Assembly: GCF_900109685.1 (NCBI RefSeq)
Contig: NZ_FOBB01000001.1
Location: 558,001 to 622,000 of the forward strand
DNA: 64,000 bases
Reading direction: 5' to 3'
DNA from: Chitinophaga rupis
GTDB taxonomy: Bacteria > Bacteroidota > Bacteroidia > Chitinophagales > Chitinophagaceae
Shown here piece by piece: positions 1-8,395 of the stretch. Every line of letters starts with the position of its first letter. The stretch's first letter is position 1. The notes beneath the pieces are model-generated. The model was not told the origin of the DNA and searched no databases. It saw nothing but the letters and a program-made list of their open reading frames with translations. The translations under genes were made by a program, and so were the position numbers.

Positions 1-46
1 CTCCATCTGTACATCGCAAATCAGCACATTTGCACATCTTCTCATT
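1..46. repeat. Degenerate octamer array at the left edge (CATnTGCA family)
   Basis: From base 4 the sequence reads as 8-bp words: catctgta, catcgcaa, atcagca (7 bp), catttgca, catcttct. The same words, in the same orientation, form the right arm of the array downstream of the asparaginase gene (15970-16001). This copy may therefore be the right arm of an inverted pair whose left arm lies outside the window. Confidence 0.55.
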
Positions 47-86
47 CCCCCTCTCCCCCTCATTTTCGGACTTTTTTTCTCCCAGC

Positions 87-140
87 TTTGAAAAGTTAAT
101 TCCCTTTTATACATTTGTCCACAAATTCTATAGACTATAT
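87..140 (+). promoter_or_regulatory. Bacteroidota promoter and putative operator of the TonB receptor gene
   Basis: TTTG at 87-90 (-33 element) and TACATTTG at 110-117 (-7 element, perfect match to TAnnTTTG) are 19 bp apart, the usual spacing. Eleven bases downstream, where transcription should start, is the near-palindrome TATAGACTATAT (129-140). The same 12-mer sits at the equivalent place before the TauE gene (3243-3254). The leader to the ATG is about 140 nt. The promoter call rests on consensus; the operator is inferred. Confidence 0.6.
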
Positions 141-262
141 GATTTTTAGGAGTGCTCATATACAGTATGCCTTTGACCGATGTTGTGTAAACAGCGCATA
201 CACAATACATTATTAATCTATACCTACCATACATTAAAAACTTTACCACCAAATAAACTACA

Positions 263-3133
263 ATGCAACGAATTAAGTCTACCTACCTGTGGCTGTTACT
301 ACTGCTACTACCTGTACTGGCACAGGCGCAGCTGAATGGCAGCTATATTATAGCCGGACGGATCGTAGATGATAAGGGAGAGGCCCTTCCCGGCGCCTCC
401 ATCCAGATAAAGAACACTTCTTTTGGCACCACAACAGACAGCACCGGACATTTTGAGCTGACCACCAACACCAAATTCCCCTACCGGCTGGTGGTACGCC
501 TCATTGGCTACCAACCGCAGGAATTTGATGTACGTAACAGCAACAGCCGCCTGCAGATACAATTATATACCCAATCCTTACTGGTGAATGAAGTGGTGGT
601 ATCTGCCAGCCGCCAGCAGGAAAAGCTGTTAAAATCACCGGTAGCCATTGAAAAGCTGGACATACGGGCGCTGAAATCCACGCCCGCAGCCTCTTTTTAC
701 GACGCTATCGGCAACCTCAAAGGCGTGCAGATGACCACAGCCGGCCTTACCTTTAAAGTGTTCAACACCCGCGGCTTTAACGTGCCCAATAACTTCCGGT
801 TCATGCAGCTGGTAGATGGGGTGGATAACCAGGCCGCTACCCTGGGCGTACCTTTGGGTAACGCCATCGGGCCCACAGAGCTTGATATCTTAAGCGTGGA
901 GGTTACGCCCGGCGCATCTTCTGCCCTGTATGGCATGAACGCCATTAACGGCATGTCTAACCTTGTCACTAAAAATCCCTTTCAGTACCAGGGCGTAAGC
1001 GTAATGCAGAAGGTGGCCTTTAACCATTTTGATGGTAAAGGCAGCTCACCCAAGCCCATCACGGAAACTGCCATCCGTTATGCGCAGGCGATCAATGATA
1101 AATGGGCATTTAAAGTGAATTTCAGCTACATGAAGGGTACCGACTGGTATGCCGACAGCCATAATGACTTTAACCCGCAAAGCAAGGCCAATCCTGACTT
1201 TCCGCAGCTAAGCGGTGCAGATAACATTGCCAATGATGCGTGGAATAAATATGCAGACCAGACAGATATTGCTATTAAGGATAAAGACGGCCGCGCCTAC
1301 AATGTACATCGCACCGGTTACTGGGAAAAAGACCTGGTAGGCGATTATGGTGTAAAGAATGTAAAAGCCGATGCAGCCCTGCATTATAAGATCAATCCTA
1401 AGCTGGAATTGTCTTATGCATACCGTGTAGGCCTGATGGATGGCTTCTTTCAGCGTGGTAACCGTATTGGTTTAAAGAATGTATTGGTGCAGAACCACAA
1501 GCTGGAGCTGGTGCATAATGATTTTACCCTGCGCTCCTACATCTCCATTGAAAACACCGGCGACTCCTACAATATGAACCCGCTGGCCGATAACCTGGAG
1601 AAATCCTTTAAATCAGATAACCAGTGGAAAGCGGATTATACCAAAGCGCTTAATGACGCCCTCACCGCCACTCCCGGCGACCTGGTAAGCGCCCACCGCG
1701 CAGCACGCGCTGCTGCAGATAATGGCCGCTGGACACCCGGCACCGCTGCATTTGATGCGCAGTTAGCCAAGATCAAAAGCATTAACGACTGGGATATTTA
1801 CCCGGTATCCAAAGACTCTACCAACAAATCCGGCGGTGCAGCCTTACTGCAAATGAGCCGCTTTTACCATACAGAAGGTACCTGGAACCTGCGCCAGTAC
1901 GTTCATTTTGCCGATGTACTGATAGGCGCTGATTACCGTACCTATGAGATCATCCCCGATGGAAACAACTTCGTGGACTTTACCCGCTCGCTGGACAAAC
2001 GCAACCAGCCCGGCGGAAAACATATCTGGTACGGCAAAGTAGGCGGCTTTGTACAGGTTTCCAAAACCTTCTTTAACGAGGCTATTAAACTCACCGGCTC
2101 CTTACGGTACGACAAGAACCAGGAGTTTGGCGGTAAAATAAACCCGCGTATAGCCGCAGTATATACTACCAAAGATCAGAAGCACAATATCCGCGTATCC
2201 TGGCAGAACGGTTTCCGCTTCCCCTCCCTGTTTGAAGCCTATTCCTTCGTAAACAACGGGCAGGTACGGCGTGTAGGCGGGCTGGCGTTTATTGAGGATG
2301 GACTGGGTTATTTCAAGAACTCCTTCCTTACCTCTACCGTAACAGCCTTTGGTACGGCTACTAACCGCACCATTAACGCCAACCCGGGCATGACCACTGA
2401 AAATGCAGCGGCCCAGAATGCTTCTATACTGAAAGTAGCTAACCTGGACCCCATTGTGCCGGAACAGATCCACGCATTTGAAGCCGGTTACAAAAGCGTT
2501 TTATTTGATAACAAAGTGTTTGTGGATGTAGATGGATATTACAACTCCTATAAACATTTCATAGGCCAGGTAGAAGTAGCCGTGCCGCAGAGCGGGGATG
2601 TGAACACACCTACTTCCGATGTGCTGCTGCAAATGCTGGATAAGAGCAAGCAAAACCGCTACCGGGTATGGACCAACAGTAAATCTACCGTGGAAAACTA
2701 CGGAGCAGCATTAGCGCTGTCTTACAACTTCTATAAAACCTATACCATCAGCGGTAATGTCAACTACAACAAGCTGGCGCAGGACAAAACCAAAGACGAC
2801 GCCCTGATCCCTGGTTTCAACACGCCGCGGTGGTTCACCAACATAAGCTTTGGCAACCGGGCGGTGTTACCCAATGTAGGATTTAACATTGTATGGCACT
2901 GGCAGGATACCTTTTACTGGCAAAACCTGTTTGGCAATGGCGATGTGCCGGCCTACAACACGGTTGATGCGCAGGTTAGCTACCAGCTGCCCAAGCTGAG
3001 CACCACTATTAAAGTAGGCGGCTCCAATATCTTAAATACCGCTTATTTCCAGTATGTGGGCGGGCCTACCATGCGCGGCTTATATTATGTAACTATTACG
3101 TATGATGGGGTTTTCAAAAAGAAAGGATCTTAA
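263..3133 (+). CDS. TonB-dependent outer-membrane receptor with carboxypeptidase-like regulatory domain
   Basis: This 956-residue protein starts with a signal peptide (cleavage near LAQAQ, residue 22). A carboxypeptidase-regulatory-like beta-sandwich follows (about 30-110, ending in IQLYTQSLLVNEVVVSASR), then a TonB plug domain (about 115-240, with the LYGMNAINGMSNLVTKNP segment) and a long beta-barrel to the C-terminus (VTITYDG). It should take up a ligand across the outer membrane using TonB energy. No SusD partner is adjacent, so it is not a SusC-type glycan importer by context. The next gene is a TauE/SafE permease with the same promoter-operator design, so the pair may share a regulator. 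I infer a sulfur-related or small-anion substrate only from that neighbour; the sequence does not fix the ligand. Confidence 0.9.
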   Translation: MQRIKSTYLWLLLLLLPVLAQAQLNGSYIIAGRIVDDKGEALPGASIQIKNTSFGTTTDSTGHFELTTNTKFPYRLVVRLIGYQPQEFDVRNSNSRLQIQLYTQSLLVNEVVVSASRQQEKLLKSPVAIEKLDIRALKSTPAASFYDAIGNLKGVQMTTAGLTFKVFNTRGFNVPNNFRFMQLVDGVDNQAATLGVPLGNAIGPTELDILSVEVTPGASSALYGMNAINGMSNLVTKNPFQYQGVSVMQKVAFNHFDGKGSSPKPITETAIRYAQAINDKWAFKVNFSYMKGTDWYADSHNDFNPQSKANPDFPQLSGADNIANDAWNKYADQTDIAIKDKDGRAYNVHRTGYWEKDLVGDYGVKNVKADAALHYKINPKLELSYAYRVGLMDGFFQRGNRIGLKNVLVQNHKLELVHNDFTLRSYISIENTGDSYNMNPLADNLEKSFKSDNQWKADYTKALNDALTATPGDLVSAHRAARAAADNGRWTPGTAAFDAQLAKIKSINDWDIYPVSKDSTNKSGGAALLQMSRFYHTEGTWNLRQYVHFADVLIGADYRTYEIIPDGNNFVDFTRSLDKRNQPGGKHIWYGKVGGFVQVSKTFFNEAIKLTGSLRYDKNQEFGGKINPRIAAVYTTKDQKHNIRVSWQNGFRFPSLFEAYSFVNNGQVRRVGGLAFIEDGLGYFKNSFLTSTVTAFGTATNRTINANPGMTTENAAAQNASILKVANLDPIVPEQIHAFEAGYKSVLFDNKVFVDVDGYYNSYKHFIGQVEVAVPQSGDVNTPTSDVLLQMLDKSKQNRYRVWTNSKSTVENYGAALALSYNFYKTYTISGNVNYNKLAQDKTKDDALIPGFNTPRWFTNISFGNRAVLPNVGFNIVWHWQDTFYWQNLFGNGDVPAYNTVDAQVSYQLPKLSTTIKVGGSNILNTAYFQYVGGPTMRGLYYVTITYDGVFKKKGS

Positions 3134-3159
3134 TTAAAGAACCAATCATTATAGGATAG

Positions 3160-3190
3160 GTCCCGGGAGCAAAAACCCGGGACTTTTTTT
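3160..3190 (+). terminator. Rho-independent terminator of the TonB receptor gene
   Basis: Perfect 8-bp GC-rich stem GTCCCGGG/CCCGGGAC (3160-3167 with 3176-3183), 8-base loop, then a run of eight T. It lies 27 bp after the receptor stop codon. Confidence 0.85.
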
Positions 3191-3198
3191 TGCTTTTA

Positions 3199-3254
3199 TT
3201 TGGATTTGCTGTTTATTCCGGCTACCTTTAGTCTATAATTCATATAGACTATAT
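3199..3254 (+). promoter_or_regulatory. Promoter and putative operator of the TauE/SafE gene
   Basis: TTTG (3199-3202) and TACCTTTA (3223-3230, one base off TAnnTTTG) are 20 bp apart. The -7 box is followed at once by the inverted repeat AGTCTATA-attca-TATAGACT (3230-3250), which continues into TATAGACTATAT (3243-3254). The 12-mer starts 20 bp after the start of the -7 box; the distance is 19 bp at the TonB receptor promoter. A protein bound there would cover the transcription start. Confidence 0.55.
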
Positions 3255-3268
3255 AACGTTTAAGTATT

Positions 3269-4240
3269 ATGTCGCATAACGAGGTGATAGACAAACTGGA
3301 ACAACAACCGGCTACGCTGAGAAGGCAGGAAATGCTTATAACGCTGGTAAACGAAGAAAATAAGAAAAAGCGTGGCCTGTGGGTAATTATTACCCTGCTG
3401 TCAATTGTTACCATAGCCGGCCTGTGGGTCACCTATTATTACAATGTGCCGGCAGCTACCCAAACCCGGGTATATCACTTCATACAATCCCTTTTTACTT
3501 CACAGCTATTATTTTATATAGGAGTGGGCTTAGCCGCTCAAATGGTAGATGGCGCCCTGGGCATGGCTTATGGAGCTACTTCCTCCTCCCTGTTACTGGG
3601 CCTGGGTATTCCCCCGGCCATTGCCAGTGCCAGCGTGCACGTAGCAGAAGTGTTCACTACCGGCGCTTCCGGCATTGCACACTTTAAGCTGGGTAACGTA
3701 AACAAAAAATTATTCTTATACCTGCTTATACCTGGTATGGCAGGCGCTATCATAGGTGCGTACCTGTTATCTGACAAGATTGACGGCAATGTGATCAAAC
3801 CCTTTATGAGCGCTTATCTTATGATACTGGGTTTTATCATCATCAGAAAAGGTTTACAAAGCCAGCGCCGGAAAAGCAAAGTAAAACGCCTGGGCCCACT
3901 GGCTTTTATAGGTGGTTTTATGGATGCTGTTGGCGGCGGCGGATGGGGACCTATTGTGACCTCTACCTTATTAAGCAAGGGCCGCACTGTACATTATACT
4001 ATTGGCTCCGTAAATGCTGCGGAATTTTTCATCTCTGCTTCCAGCGCTGTTACCTTCCTGATCTTCACCGGCATCAGTAGCTGGCAGGTAGTGGTAGGGC
4101 TGATTATTGGCGGGGTGATCGCTTCTCCCTTTGCAGCCATCCTGGTACGTAAGATCAAACGCAAACCGCTCATGATCATGGTGGGTATTATGGTGATCAT
4201 CCTCAGCCTGCGCACGATCTACTTAAGTATTTACAAATAA
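3269..4240 (+). CDS. TauE/SafE-family membrane permease
   Basis: The 323 residues comprise a charged cytoplasmic N-terminus of about 35, one hydrophobic segment (about 36-57), then the TauE/SafE bundle from about residue 72. The two glycine-rich repeats typical of the family are visible: AAQMVDGALGMAYG (about 90-104) and FIGGFMDAVGGGGWGP (about 212-228). Family members export or import sulfite, sulfoacetate or related organo-anions across the inner membrane. The first hydrophobic segment is an addition relative to the shortest family members. An operator-like palindrome is shared with the TonB receptor upstream, which fits an outer/inner membrane uptake pair. The substrate is not determined. 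Confidence 0.85.
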   Translation: MSHNEVIDKLEQQPATLRRQEMLITLVNEENKKKRGLWVIITLLSIVTIAGLWVTYYYNVPAATQTRVYHFIQSLFTSQLLFYIGVGLAAQMVDGALGMAYGATSSSLLLGLGIPPAIASASVHVAEVFTTGASGIAHFKLGNVNKKLFLYLLIPGMAGAIIGAYLLSDKIDGNVIKPFMSAYLMILGFIIIRKGLQSQRRKSKVKRLGPLAFIGGFMDAVGGGGWGPIVTSTLLSKGRTVHYTIGSVNAAEFFISASSAVTFLIFTGISSWQVVVGLIIGGVIASPFAAILVRKIKRKPLMIMVGIMVIILSLRTIYLSIYK

Positions 4241-4264
4241 TATTTACTAAACCGTCTTAAAATA

Positions 4265-4299
4265 AAAAAGTGCAAATGGTTATCCCATTTGCACTTTTT
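4265..4299. terminator. Bidirectional terminator between TauE/SafE gene and fumC
   Basis: Perfect 15-bp stem (4265-4279 with 4285-4299) around the loop TTATC. It has A-tract and T-tract flanks, so it can work on both strands between the two convergent genes. Confidence 0.85.
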
Positions 4300-4319
4300 G
4301 TATATCTGCACATGTGTAG

Positions 4320-5720
4320 TTACTTAATTTCCCCTACCATGTTGGCCGGGTCTACCCACTCGTCAAACTGCTCCGGTGTAACATATCCCAGCTTCACCGC
4401 CATTTCTTTCAAGGTAGTGCCTTCTTTATGGGCTTTCTGCGCAATCTCTGCTGCCTTATAGTAACCGATCTTTGTGTTCAGGGAAGTTACCAGCATCAGT
4501 GAATTATCAACGTGCTTTTTAATGTTGGCTTCAATAGGTGCTAAACCTTCTGCACATTTATCATTAAAGCTTACACAGCCATCACCTATCAGGCGGGCGC
4601 TGTGCAGGAAGTTGTAGATCATTACCGGCTTAAACACATTCAGCTCAAAATGGCCGTTGGCGCCGCCAATACCAATGGCAACATCGTTCCCCATTACCTG
4701 TGCGGCTATCATGGTAAGCGCCTCACACTGGGTAGGGTTTACCTTACCGGGCATAATGGAAGAACCGGGCTCATTGTCCGGGATGAACAGCTCACCGATA
4801 CCTGAACGTGGGCCGGAGCTCAGCATACGGATATCATTGGCTATTTTCATGAGGCTTACGGCTACGGTTTTCAGCGCGCCATGTGCTTCCACAATAGCGT
4901 CGTGCGCAGCCAGCGCCTCAAATTTATTTTCTGCAGTAATAAAGGGAATGCCGGTCAGGTTGGCAATATGCCGGGCTACATTTACGGAATAGTTCTTCGG
5001 GGTATTAATGCCCGTACCTACCGCAGTACCGCCCAAAGCCAGCTCGCTCAGGTGCGCCAGGGTATTGTGAATGGCTTTCAGGCCATGATCCAGCTGGGAT
5101 ACATACCCGCTCAGCTCCTGGCCTACGGTAAGGGGCGTAGCATCCATAAAGTGGGTACGGCCTATTTTTACCACGTGCATAAAGTCCTGCGACTTTTGCG
5201 CCAGGGTATTCCGCAGTTTCCGGATGCCGGGAATGGTTACCTCTACCAGCATTTTGTATGCAGCAATGTGCATGGCGGTAGGGAACGTATCGTTGGAGGA
5301 TTGAGATTTATTTACATCGTCATTGGGGTGTATCACCTTATCCTTATCAGTAAGCTGGCCACCGTTGATCACATGGGCGCGGTAAGCTACCACTTCATTC
5401 ACATTCATGTTAGACTGGGTACCGGAACCGGTTTGCCATACTACCAGGGGAAATTCAGCATCCAGCTTGCCTTCCAGGATCTCGTCGCATACCTGGCCAA
5501 TGAGGTCGGCCTTTTCTTTAGGCAGCACACCGGCATCCAGGTTGGTAAGCGCGGCCGCTTTTTTCAGATAGGCAAATGCGCGGATGATCTCTTTGGGCAT
5601 TTTATTAATGTCCTGTGCTATCTTGAAATTGTCAATGGAGCGTTGGGTTTGAGCGCCATAATAGGCATTTACGGGTACCTGTACCTCGCCCATCGTGTCT
5701 TTCTCTATTCTGAATTCCAT
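4320..5720 (-). CDS. fumC: Class II fumarate hydratase
   Basis: The 466-residue protein interconverts fumarate and malate in the TCA cycle (cytosol, iron-independent, homotetramer). The fumarase/aspartase signature [11 protein letters not shown] is intact, as are [16 protein letters not shown] near the N-terminus and [18 protein letters not shown] in the middle, which build the active site. Length is normal for FumC. The start [13 protein letters not shown] is supported by a perfect -7 box (TAGGTTTG on the minus strand, 5740-5747) about 20 bp before the ATG. It is transcribed leftwards and separated from the upstream crotonase gene by a heptamer repeat element. Confidence 0.97.
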   Translation of the reverse strand: MEFRIEKDTMGEVQVPVNAYYGAQTQRSIDNFKIAQDINKMPKEIIRAFAYLKKAAALTNLDAGVLPKEKADLIGQVCDEILEGKLDAEFPLVVWQTGSGTQSNMNVNEVVAYRAHVINGGQLTDKDKVIHPNDDVNKSQSSNDTFPTAMHIAAYKMLVEVTIPGIRKLRNTLAQKSQDFMHVVKIGRTHFMDATPLTVGQELSGYVSQLDHGLKAIHNTLAHLSELALGGTAVGTGINTPKNYSVNVARHIANLTGIPFITAENKFEALAAHDAIVEAHGALKTVAVSLMKIANDIRMLSSGPRSGIGELFIPDNEPGSSIMPGKVNPTQCEALTMIAAQVMGNDVAIGIGGANGHFELNVFKPVMIYNFLHSARLIGDGCVSFNDKCAEGLAPIEANIKKHVDNSLMLVTSLNTKIGYYKAAEIAQKAHKEGTTLKEMAVKLGYVTPEQFDEWVDPANMVGEIK

Positions 5721-5739
5721 ATGCTTGAATTTTGAGCCA

Positions 5740-5747
5740 CAAACCTA
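5740..5747 (-). promoter_or_regulatory. -7 element of fumC
   Basis: The minus strand reads TAGGTTTG, a perfect match to TAnnTTTG. Its -33 zone falls on the heptamer arm at 5754-5788. Confidence 0.5.
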
Positions 5748-5753
5748 CATAAA

Positions 5754-5912
5754 GAATTACGAATTACGAATTGGTCAATTACGAATTAGGTAAACAGTAT
5801 CGATATAGTACGCACTATGCAGCAAGCTGCAATATGCTACAGGCAGGCTAATACCTGGTCCTCAATAAAAAGGCTTCCATTCGTAATTCGTAATTGAATA
5901 ATTCGTAATTGT
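5754..5912. repeat. Inverted heptamer-array element, AATTCGT family
   Basis: Left arm 5754-5788: gaattac, gaattac, gaattgg, then tcaattacgaatt. Right arm 5879-5911: attcgta, attcgta, attgaat, then aattcgtaattgt. The arms are reverse-complementary in wording and enclose about 90 bp of unrelated sequence. The element fills the gap between the crotonase stop codon and the fumC promoter. Confidence 0.8.
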
Positions 5913-5915
5913 ATC

Positions 5916-6692
5916 CTATTCCCCGGTAAAGTTCGCTTTCCGTTTCTGTATAAACGCTGCTGCCCCTTCCTGCAGGTCCTGGGTGGCGAAACAGGAAGAA
6001 AACTCGTTAATCTCCAGGGCAAAACCATCCACATCCCCATCCAGGGCGGCGTTGGCGCATTTGATCACCCCGGCTATGGCTAGCGGCGCTTTGGCATGTA
6101 TCTTTTGCAGTATTTCTTTGGCCTTGTCCAGCAGCGCTTCCTTTTCCACTACATGGTTCACCAGTCCCATGGCATGCGCATCTGCCGCGCTCACCATATC
6201 GGCCGTCATCATCAGCTCCAGGGCCCTGCCTTTGCCTACCAGCTGCGTAAGGCGCTGGGTGCCTCCGTAGCCGGGTATCAGACCCAGGTTCACCTCCGGC
6301 TGCCCGAATTTTGCATTGGTGCTGGCTATACGAAAATGGCAGGCCATGGCCAGCTCACAGCCACCGCCCAGTGCAAAACCGTTCACAGCTGCTATAATAG
6401 GCTTCGGACATTCTTCTATACGCTGGAAAATGGTATGCCCTTTTTTAGCTAATGCAGCGCCCTGCTCCGGCGACAGTTCCAGGAACTCTGAGATATCTGC
6501 CCCGGCAATAAAAGCCTTTTCACCGGTACCGGTAATAATGGCGCTTTTAATCTCCTTTTTCTTGTACACCTCATCCACAGCCAGCGCCAGCTCATTCATC
6601 ACGGTCTGGTTCAGGGCGTTCATCTTATCCGGGCGGTTAATGGCTATGATCAAAATATCATCTGTCAGGGTGGTGCTGATGGTTTCGTACAT
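5916..6692 (-). CDS. Enoyl-CoA hydratase/isomerase family protein (crotonase)
   Basis: 258 residues, the usual length of a short-chain enoyl-CoA hydratase. The oxyanion-hole segments FIAGADISEF (about 62-71) and AVNGFALGGGCELAMA (about 103-118) are present, as is PEVNLGLIPGYGGTQRL (about 134-150). The two glutamates used by crotonase-type hydratases are in place (CELAMA and PEVNLG). It should hydrate trans-2-enoyl-CoA in fatty-acid or amino-acid breakdown. The neighbours (fumarase, B12 domain protein) do not define a single pathway, so the substrate chain length stays open. Confidence 0.9.
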   Translation of the reverse strand: MYETISTTLTDDILIIAINRPDKMNALNQTVMNELALAVDEVYKKKEIKSAIITGTGEKAFIAGADISEFLELSPEQGAALAKKGHTIFQRIEECPKPIIAAVNGFALGGGCELAMACHFRIASTNAKFGQPEVNLGLIPGYGGTQRLTQLVGKGRALELMMTADMVSAADAHAMGLVNHVVEKEALLDKAKEILQKIHAKAPLAIAGVIKCANAALDGDVDGFALEINEFSSCFATQDLQEGAAAFIQKRKANFTGE

Positions 6693-6745
6693 GGTTACTT
6701 GTTTTGGTTTTACACAACTAAGTTATTGAATTAGCGCCAACATAA

Positions 6746-6780
6746 AATGGTGTTACCCGGCCAGGCCAGGTAACACCATT
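6746..6780 (-). terminator. Terminator after the outer-membrane protein gene
   Basis: Perfect 12-bp stem AATGGTGTTACC/GGTAACACCATT (6746-6757 with 6769-6780). On the minus strand a short T-rich stretch follows. It separates the outer-membrane protein gene from the crotonase gene. Confidence 0.7.
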
Positions 6781-6805
6781 CTGATCGGGTTTAGTATGGC
6801 AGATA

Positions 6806-7591
6806 CTAAAAGTTACTTTCTGCGTGATAGTGGTGCTTGTGCTTATACTTATCCTTGTGATAGTTTATGCGCCCAAAATCATAACTCAGCGTTACAAAGA
6901 ACATTTTTGCTTCCAGGTTTTTGTAGGGTTGTGTAGCCACACCGTTCACGGTTTCCTGGAAATCGTGGTTAAAGAAATCATTCAGGTAATACTGCACTTT
7001 CAGCCCAAAGCCCGGCTGGAAACGGAAACCGGCAAACACGGAAGGCATAAGCAGGGGCGTACGGTCGCTGAACCATTCATTAAATTTGTGTTTCTTATCA
7101 CCATTCAAAAACTGTTTCTCTTTATAATTAAAGGCCAGGTCATAAGAGCCGCCGGCAAAAAAGAAGAGGCGGCCGTGGCGCAGGTCGCCGATCTTAAAGC
7201 CCAAAGGCACTCCCAGCGTATATACACGGCGTTTCAGCTTTACAGAGTCGTTGGCTTTGGTGATCAGTCCAATGTTCTTGATATTCAAACCGGTGAAGAT
7301 GCCGAAGTTCTTATTAAAATCGTAGTTGAAGTTGGTGCCTATATTTACAAAAAAGGTAAAGCGGGGAATATTGCGCACATGCACGCCATTATCTTTTACA
7401 CTGGTAGCAAAAGACAGCAAAGGCCCATCGCCACCCCAGGAAGTGTACACCTTGTTCTTTTTACCACCGGCATACTCGCCGAAGGCCATCTTTTTCCAAT
7501 CTTTGGTGGAATCTGTTTTTTCCTGTGCAAAAACACTACACTGCAACAGGCAGGCTGCTGCAAGAAGGATCAGGTAACGTTTCATTTTCAT
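6806..7591 (-). CDS. Predicted outer-membrane beta-barrel protein
   Basis: A 261-residue protein with a clear signal peptide (MKMKRYLILLAAACLLQCSVFAQ, cleavage after about residue 22). Alternating hydrophobic/aromatic strands follow, such as FTFFVNIGTNFNYDF, FAGFRFQPGFGLKVQYYL and FFVTLSYDFGRINYH, ending in a histidine- and lysine-rich tail. The pattern fits an eight-to-ten-stranded porin-like barrel of the kind common in Bacteroidota. No catalytic motif is seen and the role is unknown. The gene has its own terminator and no obvious operon partner. Confidence 0.75.
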   Translation of the reverse strand: MKMKRYLILLAAACLLQCSVFAQEKTDSTKDWKKMAFGEYAGGKKNKVYTSWGGDGPLLSFATSVKDNGVHVRNIPRFTFFVNIGTNFNYDFNKNFGIFTGLNIKNIGLITKANDSVKLKRRVYTLGVPLGFKIGDLRHGRLFFFAGGSYDLAFNYKEKQFLNGDKKHKFNEWFSDRTPLLMPSVFAGFRFQPGFGLKVQYYLNDFFNHDFQETVNGVATQPYKNLEAKMFFVTLSYDFGRINYHKDKYKHKHHYHAESNF

Positions 7592-7703
7592 TCGTTGGAT
7601 TTTTTAAGCGGTTAGTTATATAGGAGCAGTTATTGTGCCTGTTTCCCTATACTTTTCAAGCTGCTATTTAAAAGACGAATGACCGTGAAAAAGGTTGCAA
7701 GCT

Positions 7704-8123
7704 TTAAAAATTTCTGTGCTCCGCTACCCAGCCGGAAATATAGTTCGCTATTTCCTGTGTATGCGTGCCCGGGGGAAACAGCTTGCCTACACCCAGCTGC
7801 TGCAGGGCCTGCATGTCGGTATCGGGAATAATACCGCCGCCGGTAAGCAGCACATCATCCATACCTTTTTCTTTCATGAGGGATATAATACGTGGAAACA
7901 CGGTCATATGAGCGCCGGAGAGTATGCTGATGCCAATGGCGTCCACATCTTCCTGCAGGGCGGCGCTTACCACCATTTCCGGGGTCTGGCGCAGTCCGGT
8001 GTAAATAACTTCCATACCGGCATCGCGCAGGGCAGCGGCTATTACCTTGGCCCCACGGTCATGGCCGTCCAGGCCTACTTTAGCTACCAGTACCCGCAAC
8101 GGGCGTTTCAAAGGGTTGACCAT
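7704..8123 (-). CDS. Stand-alone cobalamin-binding domain protein (methylmalonyl-CoA mutase C-terminal type)
   Basis: 139 residues from the chosen start [13 protein letters not shown]. The open frame continues upstream to 8258, but that part is encoded by a repeat element and looks unlike protein. The B12 lower-ligand motif is intact (LDGHDRGAK, with the ligand His near residue 19), and the later GGGIIP loop is present. The length and sequence type match the C-terminal domain of methylmalonyl-CoA mutase. No catalytic mutase subunit or MeaB chaperone is in the window, so the partner must be encoded elsewhere, or the protein has another B12 role. A -7-like box (TACATTTA, 8147-8154 on the minus strand) supports the shorter start. 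Confidence 0.85.
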   Translation of the reverse strand: MVNPLKRPLRVLVAKVGLDGHDRGAKVIAAALRDAGMEVIYTGLRQTPEMVVSAALQEDVDAIGISILSGAHMTVFPRIISLMKEKGMDDVLLTGGGIIPDTDMQALQQLGVGKLFPPGTHTQEIANYISGWVAEHRNF

Positions 8124-8146
8124 TTGATGTGTTAGATATTGAGGGG

Positions 8147-8154
8147 TAAATGTA
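8147..8154 (-). promoter_or_regulatory. -7 element of the B12-domain gene
   Basis: Minus-strand TACATTTA, one base from TAnnTTTG, about 24 bp before the ATG. The left heptamer arm (8171-8198) lies just upstream. Confidence 0.4.
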
Positions 8155-8170
8155 GGTATTTTTGTGTGGA

Positions 8171-8349
8171 GTCCATGGTCAATGGTCCATAGTCCATTGC
8201 CTGCTGCGTCGCCAGGAGTACTGCGGGTATAGCAGGTAGCCGGGGGGCCTCCAAGCAAAATACAGTATGGATCCGCTACGCATCAGCCTGACCATGTACT
8301 TTCTTTGCTCCCGAAATAGGCCATGGACTATGGACCATCGACCATGGAC
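8171..8349. repeat. Inverted heptamer-array element, GTCCATG family
   Basis: Left arm: gtccatg, gtcaatg, gtccata, gtccatt (8171-8198). Right arm: catggac, tatggac, catcgac, catggac (8322-8349). The two 28-bp arms are reverse complements with two mismatches and enclose 123 bp. The element lies between the divergent promoters of the B12-domain gene and glnS, and each arm sits just upstream of a -7 box. Confidence 0.9.
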
Positions 8350-8359
8350 CAATTTTCCT

Positions 8360-8367
8360 TACCTTTG
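8360..8367 (+). promoter_or_regulatory. -7 element of glnS
   Basis: TACCTTTG, a perfect TAnnTTTG, 28 bp before the glnS ATG. No TTTG is found at the -33 position, which is occupied by the heptamer arm. Confidence 0.55.
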
Positions 8368-8395
8368 CCATCCGTAAAATTACAACCGGTTTAAT

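Noticed and set aside
4881..5735. 284-codon open frame antisense to fumC
   Set aside because: It lies fully opposite a well-conserved fumarase with intact motifs, has no family resemblance, and follows from codon bias leaving the opposite frame free of stops.
6824..7615. 263-codon open frame antisense to the outer-membrane protein gene
   Set aside because: The minus-strand gene has a signal peptide and a barrel pattern; the plus-strand frame has neither and reads as unrelated residues.
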